8,484 nucleotides of DNA from CAYNWH01 sp964400885. GTDB lineage: Bacteria; Patescibacteriota; Patescibacteriia; CAIXNZ01. The DNA lies in the NCBI GenBank assembly GCA_964400885.1, contig CAYNWH010000024.1:1-8484 (forward strand), written 5' to 3'. Below the pieces are notes generated by a model that saw nothing but the letters and a program-made list of their open reading frames with translations, searched no databases and had not been told where the DNA came from. This document shows, in pieces, positions 1 to 5,816 of the stretch (positions are counted from its first letter, which is position 1; every line of letters begins with the position of its first letter). Made by a program: the position numbers and the translations under genes.

Positions 1-6
1 TGGCGG

Positions 7-753
7 TTAGAAGATTGTTCGTTCTTTGGATTTTTTAATGTATTTCATGGCTTCTTCGGCTGTATCTACCACATGAAAAAGCTTAACATCCCCAGGTTCA
101 ATTGTTCTAAATTCTTTGATTAAAGTATTTTTCATCCAGTCAGTTAATGGTTTCCAGAATTTTTTACCGACTAAAACAACCGGCAGTTTCTGCATTTTTT
201 TTGTCTGCACTAAGGTAATCATTTCAAAAAATTCATCAGAAGTACCAAAGCCACCAGGAAAATATATATATGATTGGGCTGATGCAGCCAGCATAACTTT
301 ACGGGTAAAAAAATAATAAAAACCTTTGCTTTTGGTAACATAAGGATTCGTTCGTTGTTCTGTTGGCAACTGAATATTAATGCCAATTGATTTTCTGGGA
401 TCAACTAAATGAGCGCCTTTATTAGCAGCTTCCATAATGCCGGGACCGCCGCCGGTAATTACAGTATAGCCTGATCTGGCTAATAATTTACCCAACTTTT
501 CAGCTTCTTTATACCATTTATTATCTGGTTTTAAGCGGGCTGAACCAAAGACAGTGACCTCCTTATGGAATTGAGAAAGAAATTGAAAGCCTTCAACAAA
601 TTCTGACATAATACGAAAAATTCGCCAGGTTATATCAGACATCTTTTTAAGGCTGATTTGCCGCTCCATGGGATGCATGGGTAATTTTGAAGCTGGAACA
701 TTGTATTTAGGTTTTCTTTCTCGGTTGTTTGATTTTTTGTTTTTGGTGGGCAT
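7..753 (-). CDS. LOG-family protein (TIGR00730-type nucleotide 5'-monophosphate phosphoribohydrolase)
   Basis: This 248-residue protein has a Rossmann-like fold. The LOG family signatures are clear: GGGPGIMEA at residues 101-109 and PGGFGTSDE at 166-174 (the PGGxGTxxE motif), with the conserved Arg at 151 in between. Characterised members cleave the N-glycosidic bond of nucleoside 5'-monophosphates, releasing free base (cytokinin riboside monophosphates in plants and some bacteria). The true substrate here is unknown; nucleotide turnover is more likely than cytokinin signalling. The first 35 or so residues are basic and polar, an extension ahead of the core, which places it with the longer bacterial LOG proteins. 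It lies 31 bases downstream of the yibE/F-like gene on the same strand. I see no Shine-Dalgarno site before the ATG, only an AT-rich stretch with -10-like elements. Old annotations as lysine decarboxylase are wrong for this family. Family assignment is secure; the reaction is inferred. Confidence 0.93.
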   Translation of the reverse strand: MPTKNKKSNNRERKPKYNVPASKLPMHPMERQISLKKMSDITWRIFRIMSEFVEGFQFLSQFHKEVTVFGSARLKPDNKWYKEAEKLGKLLARSGYTVITGGGPGIMEAANKGAHLVDPRKSIGINIQLPTEQRTNPYVTKSKGFYYFFTRKVMLAASAQSYIYFPGGFGTSDEFFEMITLVQTKKMQKLPVVLVGKKFWKPLTDWMKNTLIKEFRTIEPGDVKLFHVVDTAEEAMKYIKKSKERTIF

Positions 754-778
754 AAAAAAGTTTAAAGGTTATAAAGTT

Positions 779-787
779 ATTATATCA
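779..787 (-). promoter_or_regulatory. Extended -10 promoter candidate for the LOG gene, overlapping the upstream stop codon
   Basis: On the minus strand the TGA stop of the yibE/F-like gene (787-785) runs directly into a perfect TATAAT (784-779), giving the extended -10 form TGA-TATAAT. No TTGACA-like -35 lies 17 bases upstream (it reads TTTTAT), which extended -10 promoters tolerate. The predicted transcript start is near 772, leaving a leader of about 19 bases with no Shine-Dalgarno site. A second -10-like TATAAC at 773-768 would give an even shorter leader. In AT-rich DNA such elements also arise by chance. Confidence 0.45.
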
Positions 788-1969
788 TTTTTTCTTTGAG
801 TATAAAAAGGCGGCAATAAGTGAAGTTAAAGGAATGACGGCAATAAGACCAATACTGCCGCTTAAAGAGCGAACAATTTCATCAGTAATAAAATCAAGAT
901 TAAGGAAATTTATATAGCTATCTCCGAATTTACCATAGAGTAAAAGTAAAGGAAATGAGACGCCAACATAAGCAAAGATTAAAGTATTAGACATTGTGCC
1001 CATGATATCCTTGCCGACATTAATGCCTGATTTAAAAATGTTTCGAAAATGTAGATTAGGATTAACTTTTTTAATTTCTGTTAAGGAACTGGCAATAGAC
1101 ATAGCGACATCCATAACAGCGCCTAAAGCAGCAATTATTATGCCGGCAAAAAATATGCCTTGCGAATTTATTTGCGGGGATTCATAGAATAATGTTCTGG
1201 CTTCTTCAGTAGATAAGCCATTAAGATATGTTAATTTAGTAAAAATATAAGAAATAATCACGGCAACAACCAATCCCCCTAAAGTCCCTAAAATCGCGAT
1301 TAATGACTTTTTATTATAGCCGGTGATAAGAAATAAAGTAATAATAGTTATTAAAATAGCAATAATTAAGGCAATAATTACCGGATTATGACCTTTTAAT
1401 GTTTGGGGAATTAAAATTTTAAAAATTAATATAATGGATATTATTAAGCTAATAACAGTTTTTAATCCCTGTTTTCCTCCCAATATAATTAATAATATTA
1501 AAAAGAGTAAAAAGAGTGCAATTATGCCTGATAATCGATAATAACCGGCAATAAATATTTTATAATTATTATTTGGATATTCTTCGATATTAACGAGGAT
1601 TTTTTCATTTTGTTTTAATTTTAAATCATAAGGATTATTGGTAATCTCATTAATAACAGTAAATTCTTTATCTTTTAATTTGCTGCTTAATAATTTTAGA
1701 GTTACTTCTTGTTTTTGGGTGACTTGTTTGCCTTGTCCTGTTTCTTCTTCTATTTGAGTTTCATTTATTTTACTAATTAAAGCCGTAGCATAGAAAACAG
1801 AAAGAGGATCCATTATCTGTAATTGATTTTGATTATCTGTTGTATCCTCTGCCGCTACAGCATCTTGGGTTTTAGTTGCAGTATTTTCTTCCTGGGCCAA
1901 ACAAAAAACCGGCTTAATTAATAAACTTATTAAGATAATGGCAAATAAATATTTACATATACGTAACAT
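785..1969 (-). CDS. YibE/F-family multispanning membrane protein
   Basis: This 394-residue protein begins with a Sec-type signal or anchor (hydrophobic residues 6-24, possible cleavage after FCLA at about 25). A polar, probably extracytoplasmic domain follows at about 26-140. After that come roughly seven transmembrane segments (about 147-164, 170-188, 197-216, 222-244, 271-293, 326-346, 370-391). The segment GAVMDVAMSI (283-292) and the later GKDIMGTMSNTLIFAYVG (319-336) are typical of the YibE/F family (PF07907). The family's function is poorly known; a transport role is often suggested but unproven. The gene starts 21 bases after the mutL stop and ends 31 bases before LOG, all in one direction. 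Its ATG has no Shine-Dalgarno site but sits just after an extended -10 element. It is very AT-rich: one 60-base stretch in the membrane part (1321-1380) holds only 12 G or C. Confidence 0.88.
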   Translation of the reverse strand: MLRICKYLFAIILISLLIKPVFCLAQEENTATKTQDAVAAEDTTDNQNQLQIMDPLSVFYATALISKINETQIEEETGQGKQVTQKQEVTLKLLSSKLKDKEFTVINEITNNPYDLKLKQNEKILVNIEEYPNNNYKIFIAGYYRLSGIIALFLLFLILLIILGGKQGLKTVISLIISIILIFKILIPQTLKGHNPVIIALIIAILITIITLFLITGYNKKSLIAILGTLGGLVVAVIISYIFTKLTYLNGLSTEEARTLFYESPQINSQGIFFAGIIIAALGAVMDVAMSIASSLTEIKKVNPNLHFRNIFKSGINVGKDIMGTMSNTLIFAYVGVSFPLLLLYGKFGDSYINFLNLDFITDEIVRSLSGSIGLIAVIPLTSLIAAFLYSKKK

Positions 1970-1977
1970 ATTTTTAA

Positions 1978-1986
1978 ATTATAACA
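1978..1986 (-). promoter_or_regulatory. Extended -10 element abutting the yibE/F start, possible leaderless promoter
   Basis: Minus-strand TGT-TATAAT (1986-1978) is a perfect extended -10. Counting seven bases on from the hexamer puts transcription start near 1971, only about 2 bases before the ATG at 1969. There is no Shine-Dalgarno site between mutL and this ATG. The matching -35 position (2006-2001) reads TTTTAA and is not consensus. The arrangement matches leaderless genes in other bacteria, but read-through from mutL with inefficient initiation is also possible. Confidence 0.45.
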
Positions 1987-1990
1987 TTTT

Positions 1991-3763
1991 TTATTTTCTT
2001 TTAAAATTTTTTGCCAGTTGATCCAGGGTTAGCTCCATAATAAAAGGTCGGCCATGCGGACAAGTATTAATTTTATCCATAATTGTTAAAATATCTTCCA
2101 GTAATTTAATTTGTTCCTGGCTGGTAATTTTATCATTAAATTTTATAGCTGTCCGGCAGGCAGCATATTTAATAACTAAATCTTTTTTCTCATCAATTGA
2201 TTTTGTCTGGTTAAAATCATTGTCTTCTAAATCACTGATAATGCCCAAAATAGTTGTTTTTATGTCTAATTTGTCCAAATCTTGGGGCACAGCATTAACA
2301 ATAAAGGAATTATTACCGAATATTTCAATGTCAAACCCTAAATTGCTTAAAAATTCCAGACTTTGATTAAGAATTTCTACTTCTTTAGCTGATAATTCCA
2401 AGGTCAATGGTAAAAGTAATTTTTGGCTTTTGATTTTTTGACTGCCAAATTGTTTTTTAAATTTTTCATAAAGTATTCTTTCGGCTGCTGCATGCTGGTC
2501 AATAATTAAAATGCCTTGAGGCGCTTCAACTAATAAATAGGCATTATGGATTTGGCCTAAAAGCCGCCAATCCCCTACCTTTTCCTGATTTTTTTGTTCA
2601 ATAAAATCTGCCTGCAGTATTTCTTTAGAAAATTTTAAGGCTTGGTTTATTTTTGAAGCTTCGGGTTTGATGCTTTTAAAACTAGACTGATAACTGATTT
2701 TTGGCTGATAACTTCTAAAGCTTGGCTCTGTTTTTAAAGTAAATTTTTTAACCGCTCTTTGGTCGCCTAAAATAATTTCTTGGTCAATATTATTAGTTAA
2801 AGATTTTTGCACTGCTTGCAAAACTGACAAATAAATCTCCTGAGTATTTTTGAATTTCACTTCTGCTTTTCTAGGATGAACATTTACATCAACCAAATCT
2901 GGCGGCAGTTCAATATTCAAGACAAAAGTCGGATATAATTCTTTGGGTATAAGAGTGCTATAGCCTTCTTTGACTGCTTTAGTGATTAAGAAATCGCTGA
3001 CAATTCGCTTATTAATAAATATGAACTGGGCTTTGCGATTATTTCTGGCAATTTGCGGTTTGCCAATAAAACCAGAGATTGCAACTGTACCCTTTGCAGC
3101 TACTGGGATTAAATAATTAGCAATATCAGTGCCTAATACTTGTTTAAGTCTAGTCAGCCATTTATCAGTTTTTGGCAGATTTAAAATCAATTTATTATTA
3201 TGTGTTAATTTAAAGCTGATTTGCGGATTGATTAAAGCAAATTGAGTCAATAGTTCTAAGATGTGATTATATTCTGTAGTAGCAGATTTAAGAAATTTTT
3301 TTCTGGCTGGCACATTATAAAATAAATCTTTTATTGTAATTTTTGTGCCTTCGGGGCAACCGTAACTAACAATTGACAATTTACCATTAACAATTGACAA
3401 TTTTGTGCCTTCGGCTGAATCTTTTGTTTTTGTTTCTAAAGTAAATTGGGAAACAGCAGAAATGCTGGCTAAGGCTTCGCCGCGAAAACCTAAAGTCCGG
3501 ATATTAAAAAGATCTTCAAGCGAGAAAATTTTGGAAGTGGCATGGCGTTCAATAGCAAGTTTGGCATCTTCTTTTGACATGCCCGAGCCATTATCTTGCA
3601 GCATGATTAAATCAATACCGCCATTTTTTATCTCTAAATTTATTTGTTCTGCTCCAGCATCAATGGAATTTTCCATTAATTCTTTAACAACAGAAGCTGG
3701 CCGTTCAACCACTTCGCCGGCCGCGATTTTATTTATAAGATCTTGGTCAAGTTTTTTAATCAT
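1991..3763 (-). CDS. mutL: DNA mismatch repair protein MutL (endonuclease type)
   Basis: This is a full-length 590-residue MutL. The N-terminal GHKL ATPase is intact: KELMENSIDAGA with catalytic Glu28, DNGSGM at 57-62, RHATSKI at about 73-79, GFRGEALASI at 92-101 and DLFYNVPAR at about 146-154. A low-complexity linker (about 325-395) leads to the C-terminal dimerisation domain. That domain has GQI (403-405), the metal-binding endonuclease motif DQHAAAERILYE (422-433, fitting DQHA-x2-E-x4-E), ACR (535-537) and CPHGRP (568-573). These are the residues of nicking MutL proteins in bacteria that lack MutH. QKLLLP (447-452) aligns by eye with the B. subtilis beta-clamp binding site QEMIVP. MutL joins mismatch-bound MutS and nicks the new strand. 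The start lies 5 bases after the glycosyltransferase stop, with no clear Shine-Dalgarno site. A 7-residue tandem repeat lies at 121-134. Confidence 0.98.
   Translation of the reverse strand: MIKKLDQDLINKIAAGEVVERPASVVKELMENSIDAGAEQINLEIKNGGIDLIMLQDNGSGMSKEDAKLAIERHATSKIFSLEDLFNIRTLGFRGEALASISAVSQFTLETKTKDSAEGTKLSIVNGKLSIVSYGCPEGTKITIKDLFYNVPARKKFLKSATTEYNHILELLTQFALINPQISFKLTHNNKLILNLPKTDKWLTRLKQVLGTDIANYLIPVAAKGTVAISGFIGKPQIARNNRKAQFIFINKRIVSDFLITKAVKEGYSTLIPKELYPTFVLNIELPPDLVDVNVHPRKAEVKFKNTQEIYLSVLQAVQKSLTNNIDQEIILGDQRAVKKFTLKTEPSFRSYQPKISYQSSFKSIKPEASKINQALKFSKEILQADFIEQKNQEKVGDWRLLGQIHNAYLLVEAPQGILIIDQHAAAERILYEKFKKQFGSQKIKSQKLLLPLTLELSAKEVEILNQSLEFLSNLGFDIEIFGNNSFIVNAVPQDLDKLDIKTTILGIISDLEDNDFNQTKSIDEKKDLVIKYAACRTAIKFNDKITSQEQIKLLEDILTIMDKINTCPHGRPFIMELTLDQLAKNFKRK
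3341..3414. repeat. Short direct repeats inside mutL (16-base unit twice, 21-base period; 14-base unit twice, 60-base spacing)
   Basis: The 16-mer TAACAATTGACAATTT occurs at 3367-3382 and again at 3388-3403, a period of 21 bases. It encodes KLSIVNG then KLSIVSY (MutL residues 121-134). The 14-mer TTTTGTGCCTTCGG occurs at 3341-3354 and 3401-3414, encoding the two EGTK segments at 118-121 and 138-141. Both EGT-like segments are normal in MutL, so the protein is not obviously lengthened. The perfect DNA identity of the copies nevertheless suggests a recent local duplication or gene-conversion-like event. The reading frame is kept. Confidence 0.8.
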
Positions 3764-3768
3764 ATGAT

Positions 3769-5061
3769 TTATAGTAGCAAGTTATCTAAGAGAAATCCAT
3801 ATGTTAAAACAAAACAGTAAAAAGCAAAATAAAAGATTAATAATCTCCTTTTGCTTAAATAAAAAGTTAAAAACGGGAGTAATATAAGTAAATACCAAGC
3901 ATGCAGCCAAAAACTAGCCAAAAGAAAATAGATTATGGTAATCATGATCAGCGGCTTAAAAAAATTATAACCGCTTAAGTAGTAATTTCTATTTTTATAA
4001 ATCAGGCTAAGGATGAAGAACAAACAAAGAAGGAAAAAAGTCAGTAAAATAGTGCGGCTAGCCACGAGATTAAAATTTAGTCTGGCAGCAGCAAGTAACA
4101 GCCAATGATTAGTCTGGCTTCCAAGTTTTTGCCAACCTGACCAAGTTTGAGGTCCTTGATAAAAAGGTAGCCAGCTAAGAATAAATATCAAACTGCTTAC
4201 AATTAAGGAGCCTAGAAATTTTAAAAGTGAATATTTTTTTAAAAGTAGATAAATAAAAAATATGGGTAATAAAATTAGACTTAAAGGTTTGATTAAGGCC
4301 GAGATAAAGATTAGAGGTAAGACCCAAAATAATTTGTTCTTGAACAAAAAATATATTGCCAAAACTAGCGGGAAAATCATTATGATATCATTATGGCCAT
4401 TAAGCAGTGTTTCATAGAAAATTAAAGGATTAGTAATAAAAAAAAACAAACCAGAATAAAGTTTTTCTTTATTATATTGCTTTAATAGCTTAAATATTAT
4501 ATAAGCAGTGGCAATGATTAAAAGCAGATTAACTAATTTTAAGAAAAAGATGTTTAGGTAAATGTTGGACTGACTGAGTAAATTAAGTAAAATAGTTAAC
4601 CCCGTAAAAAGCGGGCCATAAACCACTGTCATTAAGGGATCAGAAATATTGGCAGTTAAAATGTCATTAGGAAATTGCGCTGGCGCTGTGACATAGGGAT
4701 TGGCATGATAGAAATTATAGATTTTTGCTTGCATTATGTATTGCCAGGCATCGCTGGAAGTAATTGGCGGTAAAAAGAGCAAGACTACAGCTATTAATAA
4801 AGAGCAAATAATTATTAATTTAAAATATTGTTTAAAATCTTTTTCTGGCAGTTTAAAAATAATCAGCAGGAATGAAACAATTAAGAAAAAATAGATCAAG
4901 ATAGTCAGAGGGCTTTCTAAATATTTGAAATTAGTATTGCCAAATAAGCGGTTATAAAAAAGATGATTAGTAAGGGCAATAATAATATAACCAGCCAGGC
5001 TGACGATAAAGTATATTAATAATAAAAAAAGGTTTTTATTTAATAATTTGAGCATAAACAT
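3769..5061 (-). CDS. GT-C type membrane glycosyltransferase (MptA/B or GT87/DUF2029-like)
   Basis: This 430-residue, very hydrophobic protein has about 11-13 predicted membrane helices (for example 10-30, 52-69, 81-98, 171-195, 245-272, 283-299, 337-354, 368-388, 406-424). After the third helix comes SSDAWQY (102-108), whose Asp104 fits the first-loop acidic residue of GT-C enzymes. ANPYV (120-124) and VYGPLF (147-152) follow, then NGHND (221-225) and SALIKP (254-259), a pattern shared with polyprenol-phosphate-mannose-dependent mannosyltransferases. Such enzymes take a sugar from a polyprenyl carrier and add it to glycolipids, polysaccharides or proteins outside the membrane. Donor and acceptor here are unknown. 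The first ATG is at 5061. A second ATG at 5055 is better spaced from a weak GAGAG site (7 bases), so the start may be residue 3. It overlaps the preceding broken reading frame by 22 bases, suggesting coupled translation if that frame is real. Confidence 0.82.
   Translation of the reverse strand: MFMLKLLNKNLFLLLIYFIVSLAGYIIIALTNHLFYNRLFGNTNFKYLESPLTILIYFFLIVSFLLIIFKLPEKDFKQYFKLIIICSLLIAVVLLFLPPITSSDAWQYIMQAKIYNFYHANPYVTAPAQFPNDILTANISDPLMTVVYGPLFTGLTILLNLLSQSNIYLNIFFLKLVNLLLIIATAYIIFKLLKQYNKEKLYSGLFFFITNPLIFYETLLNGHNDIIMIFPLVLAIYFLFKNKLFWVLPLIFISALIKPLSLILLPIFFIYLLLKKYSLLKFLGSLIVSSLIFILSWLPFYQGPQTWSGWQKLGSQTNHWLLLAAARLNFNLVASRTILLTFFLLCLFFILSLIYKNRNYYLSGYNFFKPLIMITIIYFLLASFWLHAWYLLILLPFLTFYLSKRRLLIFYFAFYCFVLTYGFLLDNLLL
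3771..3779 (-). promoter_or_regulatory. Extended -10-like element abutting the mutL start
   Basis: Minus-strand TGC-TACTAT (3779-3771) overlaps the last codons and TAA stop of the glycosyltransferase gene. It would place transcription start near 3764, one base before the mutL ATG. An overlapping TATAAA (3773-3768) is an alternative. No Shine-Dalgarno site precedes mutL. With a 5-base gap between the genes, co-transcription and coupling are equally possible, so this is a weak call. Confidence 0.3.
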
Positions 5062-5420
5062 ACTCTCAATTTAGCAATTTCTAGTCTTTTTTTCAAATTA
5101 AAAAGCCANNNNNNNNNNNNNNNNNNNNNNNNNNNNNNNNNNNNNNNNNNNNNNNNNNNNNNNNNNNNNNNNNNNNNNNNNNNNNNNNNNNNNNNNNNNN
5201 NNNNNNNNTAACGGCTAAACGGTTCATGGAAAAAGTGATAAAGAAGCTGTTTGATTTTGATTAATTCATCTTCTTCGAAAACTAGATAAAAAGGCTTTTT
5301 GATTTGGCGTTTGGCCAAAACCCGAATAATGAGTTCACGTAACGGCTTAATGCCGTCAAAATTGGCTGGAATCGGATAAGAGCGCCAGCGTTTTTTGCTG
5401 TCTTGCACTATTATTTTCAT
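5040..5420 (-). CDS. Hypothetical protein, interrupted by an assembly gap
   Basis: The supported part is the N-terminal 70 residues (5420-5209), starting at an ATG with a strong AAAGGAGG site 5 bases upstream and a full promoter further up. It starts MKIIVQDSKKRWRSYPIP and is basic and mixed in character, with no signal peptide or membrane helix. An acidic FEEDEL lies near residues 48-53 and a FFHEPFSR end before the gap. I do not recognise a family. Beyond the 100 Ns, a 22-codon frame (5108-5040, ending CLCSNY then TAA) happens to be in phase. The other two frames there close after two to four codons. As 100 Ns is a placeholder length, whether these pieces belong to one gene is unknown. The true protein could be longer, or two genes could meet in the gap. 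It is divergent from the 52-residue ORF on the + strand. Confidence 0.6.
   Translation of the reverse strand: MKIIVQDSKKRWRSYPIPANFDGIKPLRELIIRVLAKRQIKKPFYLVFEEDELIKIKQLLYHFFHEPFSRXXXXXXXXXXXXXXXXXXXXXXXXXXXXXXXXXXWLFNLKKRLEIAKLRVCLCSNY
5109..5208. other. Assembly gap of exactly 100 Ns
   Basis: One hundred consecutive undetermined bases interrupt the hypothetical gene that starts at 5420. Exactly 100 is the conventional filler for a scaffold join of unknown length, so the distance and the reading phase across it cannot be trusted, nor can continuity with the left half be assumed beyond scaffolding evidence. Confidence 0.97.
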
Positions 5421-5425
5421 GGGCC

Positions 5426-5433
5426 CCTCCTTT
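5426..5433 (-). promoter_or_regulatory. Strong ribosome binding site of the gap-interrupted hypothetical gene
   Basis: Minus-strand AAAGGAGG (5433-5426) is followed by a 5-base spacer GGCCC and the ATG at 5420. The tight spacing and full match support this start. GGGCCC, a palindrome, directly precedes the start codon. Confidence 0.8.
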
Positions 5434-5446
5434 GCTTTAATGTTTT

Positions 5447-5476
5447 AATTTAACAAAAAATATATTTTTTTGTCAA
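5447..5476 (-). promoter_or_regulatory. Sigma70-type promoter of the gap-interrupted hypothetical gene
   Basis: Minus strand: TTGACA (5476-5471), an 18-base spacer ending in TGT, then TAAATT (5452-5447). The -35 is perfect. The -10 is weak but has the extended TGn. Predicted start is near 5440, giving a leader of about 20 bases that includes the Shine-Dalgarno site. It shares the TTGACA...TGTTAA layout with the promoters at 6209-6237 and 6577-6605. Confidence 0.65.
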
Positions 5477-5492
5477 TTGATTATAATTTATA

Positions 5493-5521
5493 TTGACTTT
5501 TTAAAAAAAATAAGTTAAAAA
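5493..5521 (+). promoter_or_regulatory. Candidate promoter for the 52-residue ORF (+ strand)
   Basis: TTGACT (5493-5498) is a good -35. A poor -10, TAAAAA (5516-5521), lies 17 bases on. Alternatives are TATAAT at 5482-5487 without a good -35, or GATAAT at 5526-5531. The -35 lies back-to-back with the minus-strand -35 at 5471-5476, so this 136-base gap (5421-5556) is a divergent promoter region. A 9-base inverted repeat, ATTGATTAT (5476-5484) and ATAATCAAT (5527-5535), flanks the + strand elements. Confidence 0.4.
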
Positions 5522-5539
5522 GAAAGATAATCAATCTAA

Positions 5540-5552
5540 AAAGGAGGTGATC
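5540..5552 (+). promoter_or_regulatory. Full-length 13-base Shine-Dalgarno site before a TTG start
   Basis: AAAGGAGGTGATC (5540-5552) is a perfect complement of the usual bacterial 16S rRNA 3' tail (GATCACCTCCTTT). GGAGG ends 9 bases before TTG at 5557. This decides the start: GTG at 5547, inside the site, hits a stop after seven codons, and an in-frame TGA at 5548-5550 closes the TTG frame upstream. Confidence 0.85.
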
Positions 5553-5556
5553 AGGA

Positions 5557-5715
5557 TTGGCAAAGAATAAAAGGAAGAATCAGATTAAATCGCATCAAAT
5601 TAAAAAAAGGAAAAAAGGACAGAAATGTGCTTGCGGCAGTAGCTGGTATCGGCTTTTCCCCGACGGCACTAAAGAATGCGTGCATTGCAAAAGCCCATGT
5701 CCTGAAATTAAATAA
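5557..5715 (+). CDS. Small basic Cys-rich protein (52 residues), putative zinc-binding, TTG start
   Basis: This short gene runs from TTG (5557) to TAA (5713-5715). Residues 1-23 are strongly basic (12 Lys, Arg or His). The rest carries five cysteines: CACGSSW at 24-30, then CVHCKSPCP at 41-49, that is C-x-C-x14-C-x2-C-x3-C. The CxCGS start resembles the first half of a SEC-C motif, and the spacing of four Cys suits a zinc ribbon, but the match to either is incomplete. A basic tail plus a zinc knuckle suggests nucleic-acid or ribosome binding; this is inference only. Evidence that it is a real gene is unusually strong for its size: a perfect 13-base Shine-Dalgarno site, a candidate upstream promoter, and an intrinsic terminator that begins inside the stop codon. 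It is the only + strand gene in the window, divergent from the gap-interrupted gene and convergent with the membrane protein gene at 5817. Confidence 0.78.
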   Translation: MAKNKRKNQIKSHQIKKRKKGQKCACGSSWYRLFPDGTKECVHCKSPCPEIK

Positions 5716-5746
5716 CACCCCAAGTCTTTCACGCGGGGTGTTTTTT
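5714..5746 (+). terminator. Intrinsic terminator of the 52-residue ORF
   Basis: AACACCCC (5714-5721) pairs perfectly with GGGGTGTT (5735-5742), an 8-base-pair stem around a 13-base loop. The T tract (5741-5746) overlaps the end of the stem. The stem starts within the TAA stop codon, so the transcript has essentially no 3' untranslated spacer. Confidence 0.88.
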
Positions 5747-5755
5747 ATATTAAAT

Positions 5756-5785
5756 AAAAAAAGCCGCAAGCGGTTGCCGGCGGCT
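5756..5785 (-). terminator. Intrinsic terminator of the small membrane protein gene
   Basis: On the minus strand AGCCGC (5785-5780) pairs with GCGGCT (5767-5762) around a 12-base GC-rich loop that can pair further. It is followed by a run of seven Ts starting within the stem's last base (5762-5756). It lies 31 bases after the stop of the gene at 5817-6176 and, with the + strand terminator next to it, separates the two convergent genes. Confidence 0.82.
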
Positions 5786-5816
5786 GAAAGAATTTATTCT
5801 TGCTTAGAAATTATTT

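Noticed and set aside
7..753. Lysine decarboxylase
   Set aside because: That is an obsolete label for LOG proteins; GGGPGIMEA and PGGFGT-type motifs define phosphoribohydrolases and no PLP-binding site is visible.
3405..3767. A 120-codon + strand open frame opposite mutL, plus similar frames opposite yibE/F, LOG, ppnP and mutS
   Set aside because: They are antisense shadows of well-conserved proteins, with no ribosome binding sites or recognisable domains.
5040..5420. One continuous 126-residue protein across the gap
   Set aside because: Thirty-four residues would be placeholders and 100 Ns is a conventional filler length, so phase and continuity cannot be claimed.
5538..5556. Minus strand reads GATCACCTCCTTT, like the 3' end of 16S rRNA
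   Set aside because: No 16S sequence precedes it on the minus strand. The + strand reading is a Shine-Dalgarno site correctly spaced from a TTG that opens a 52-codon frame.
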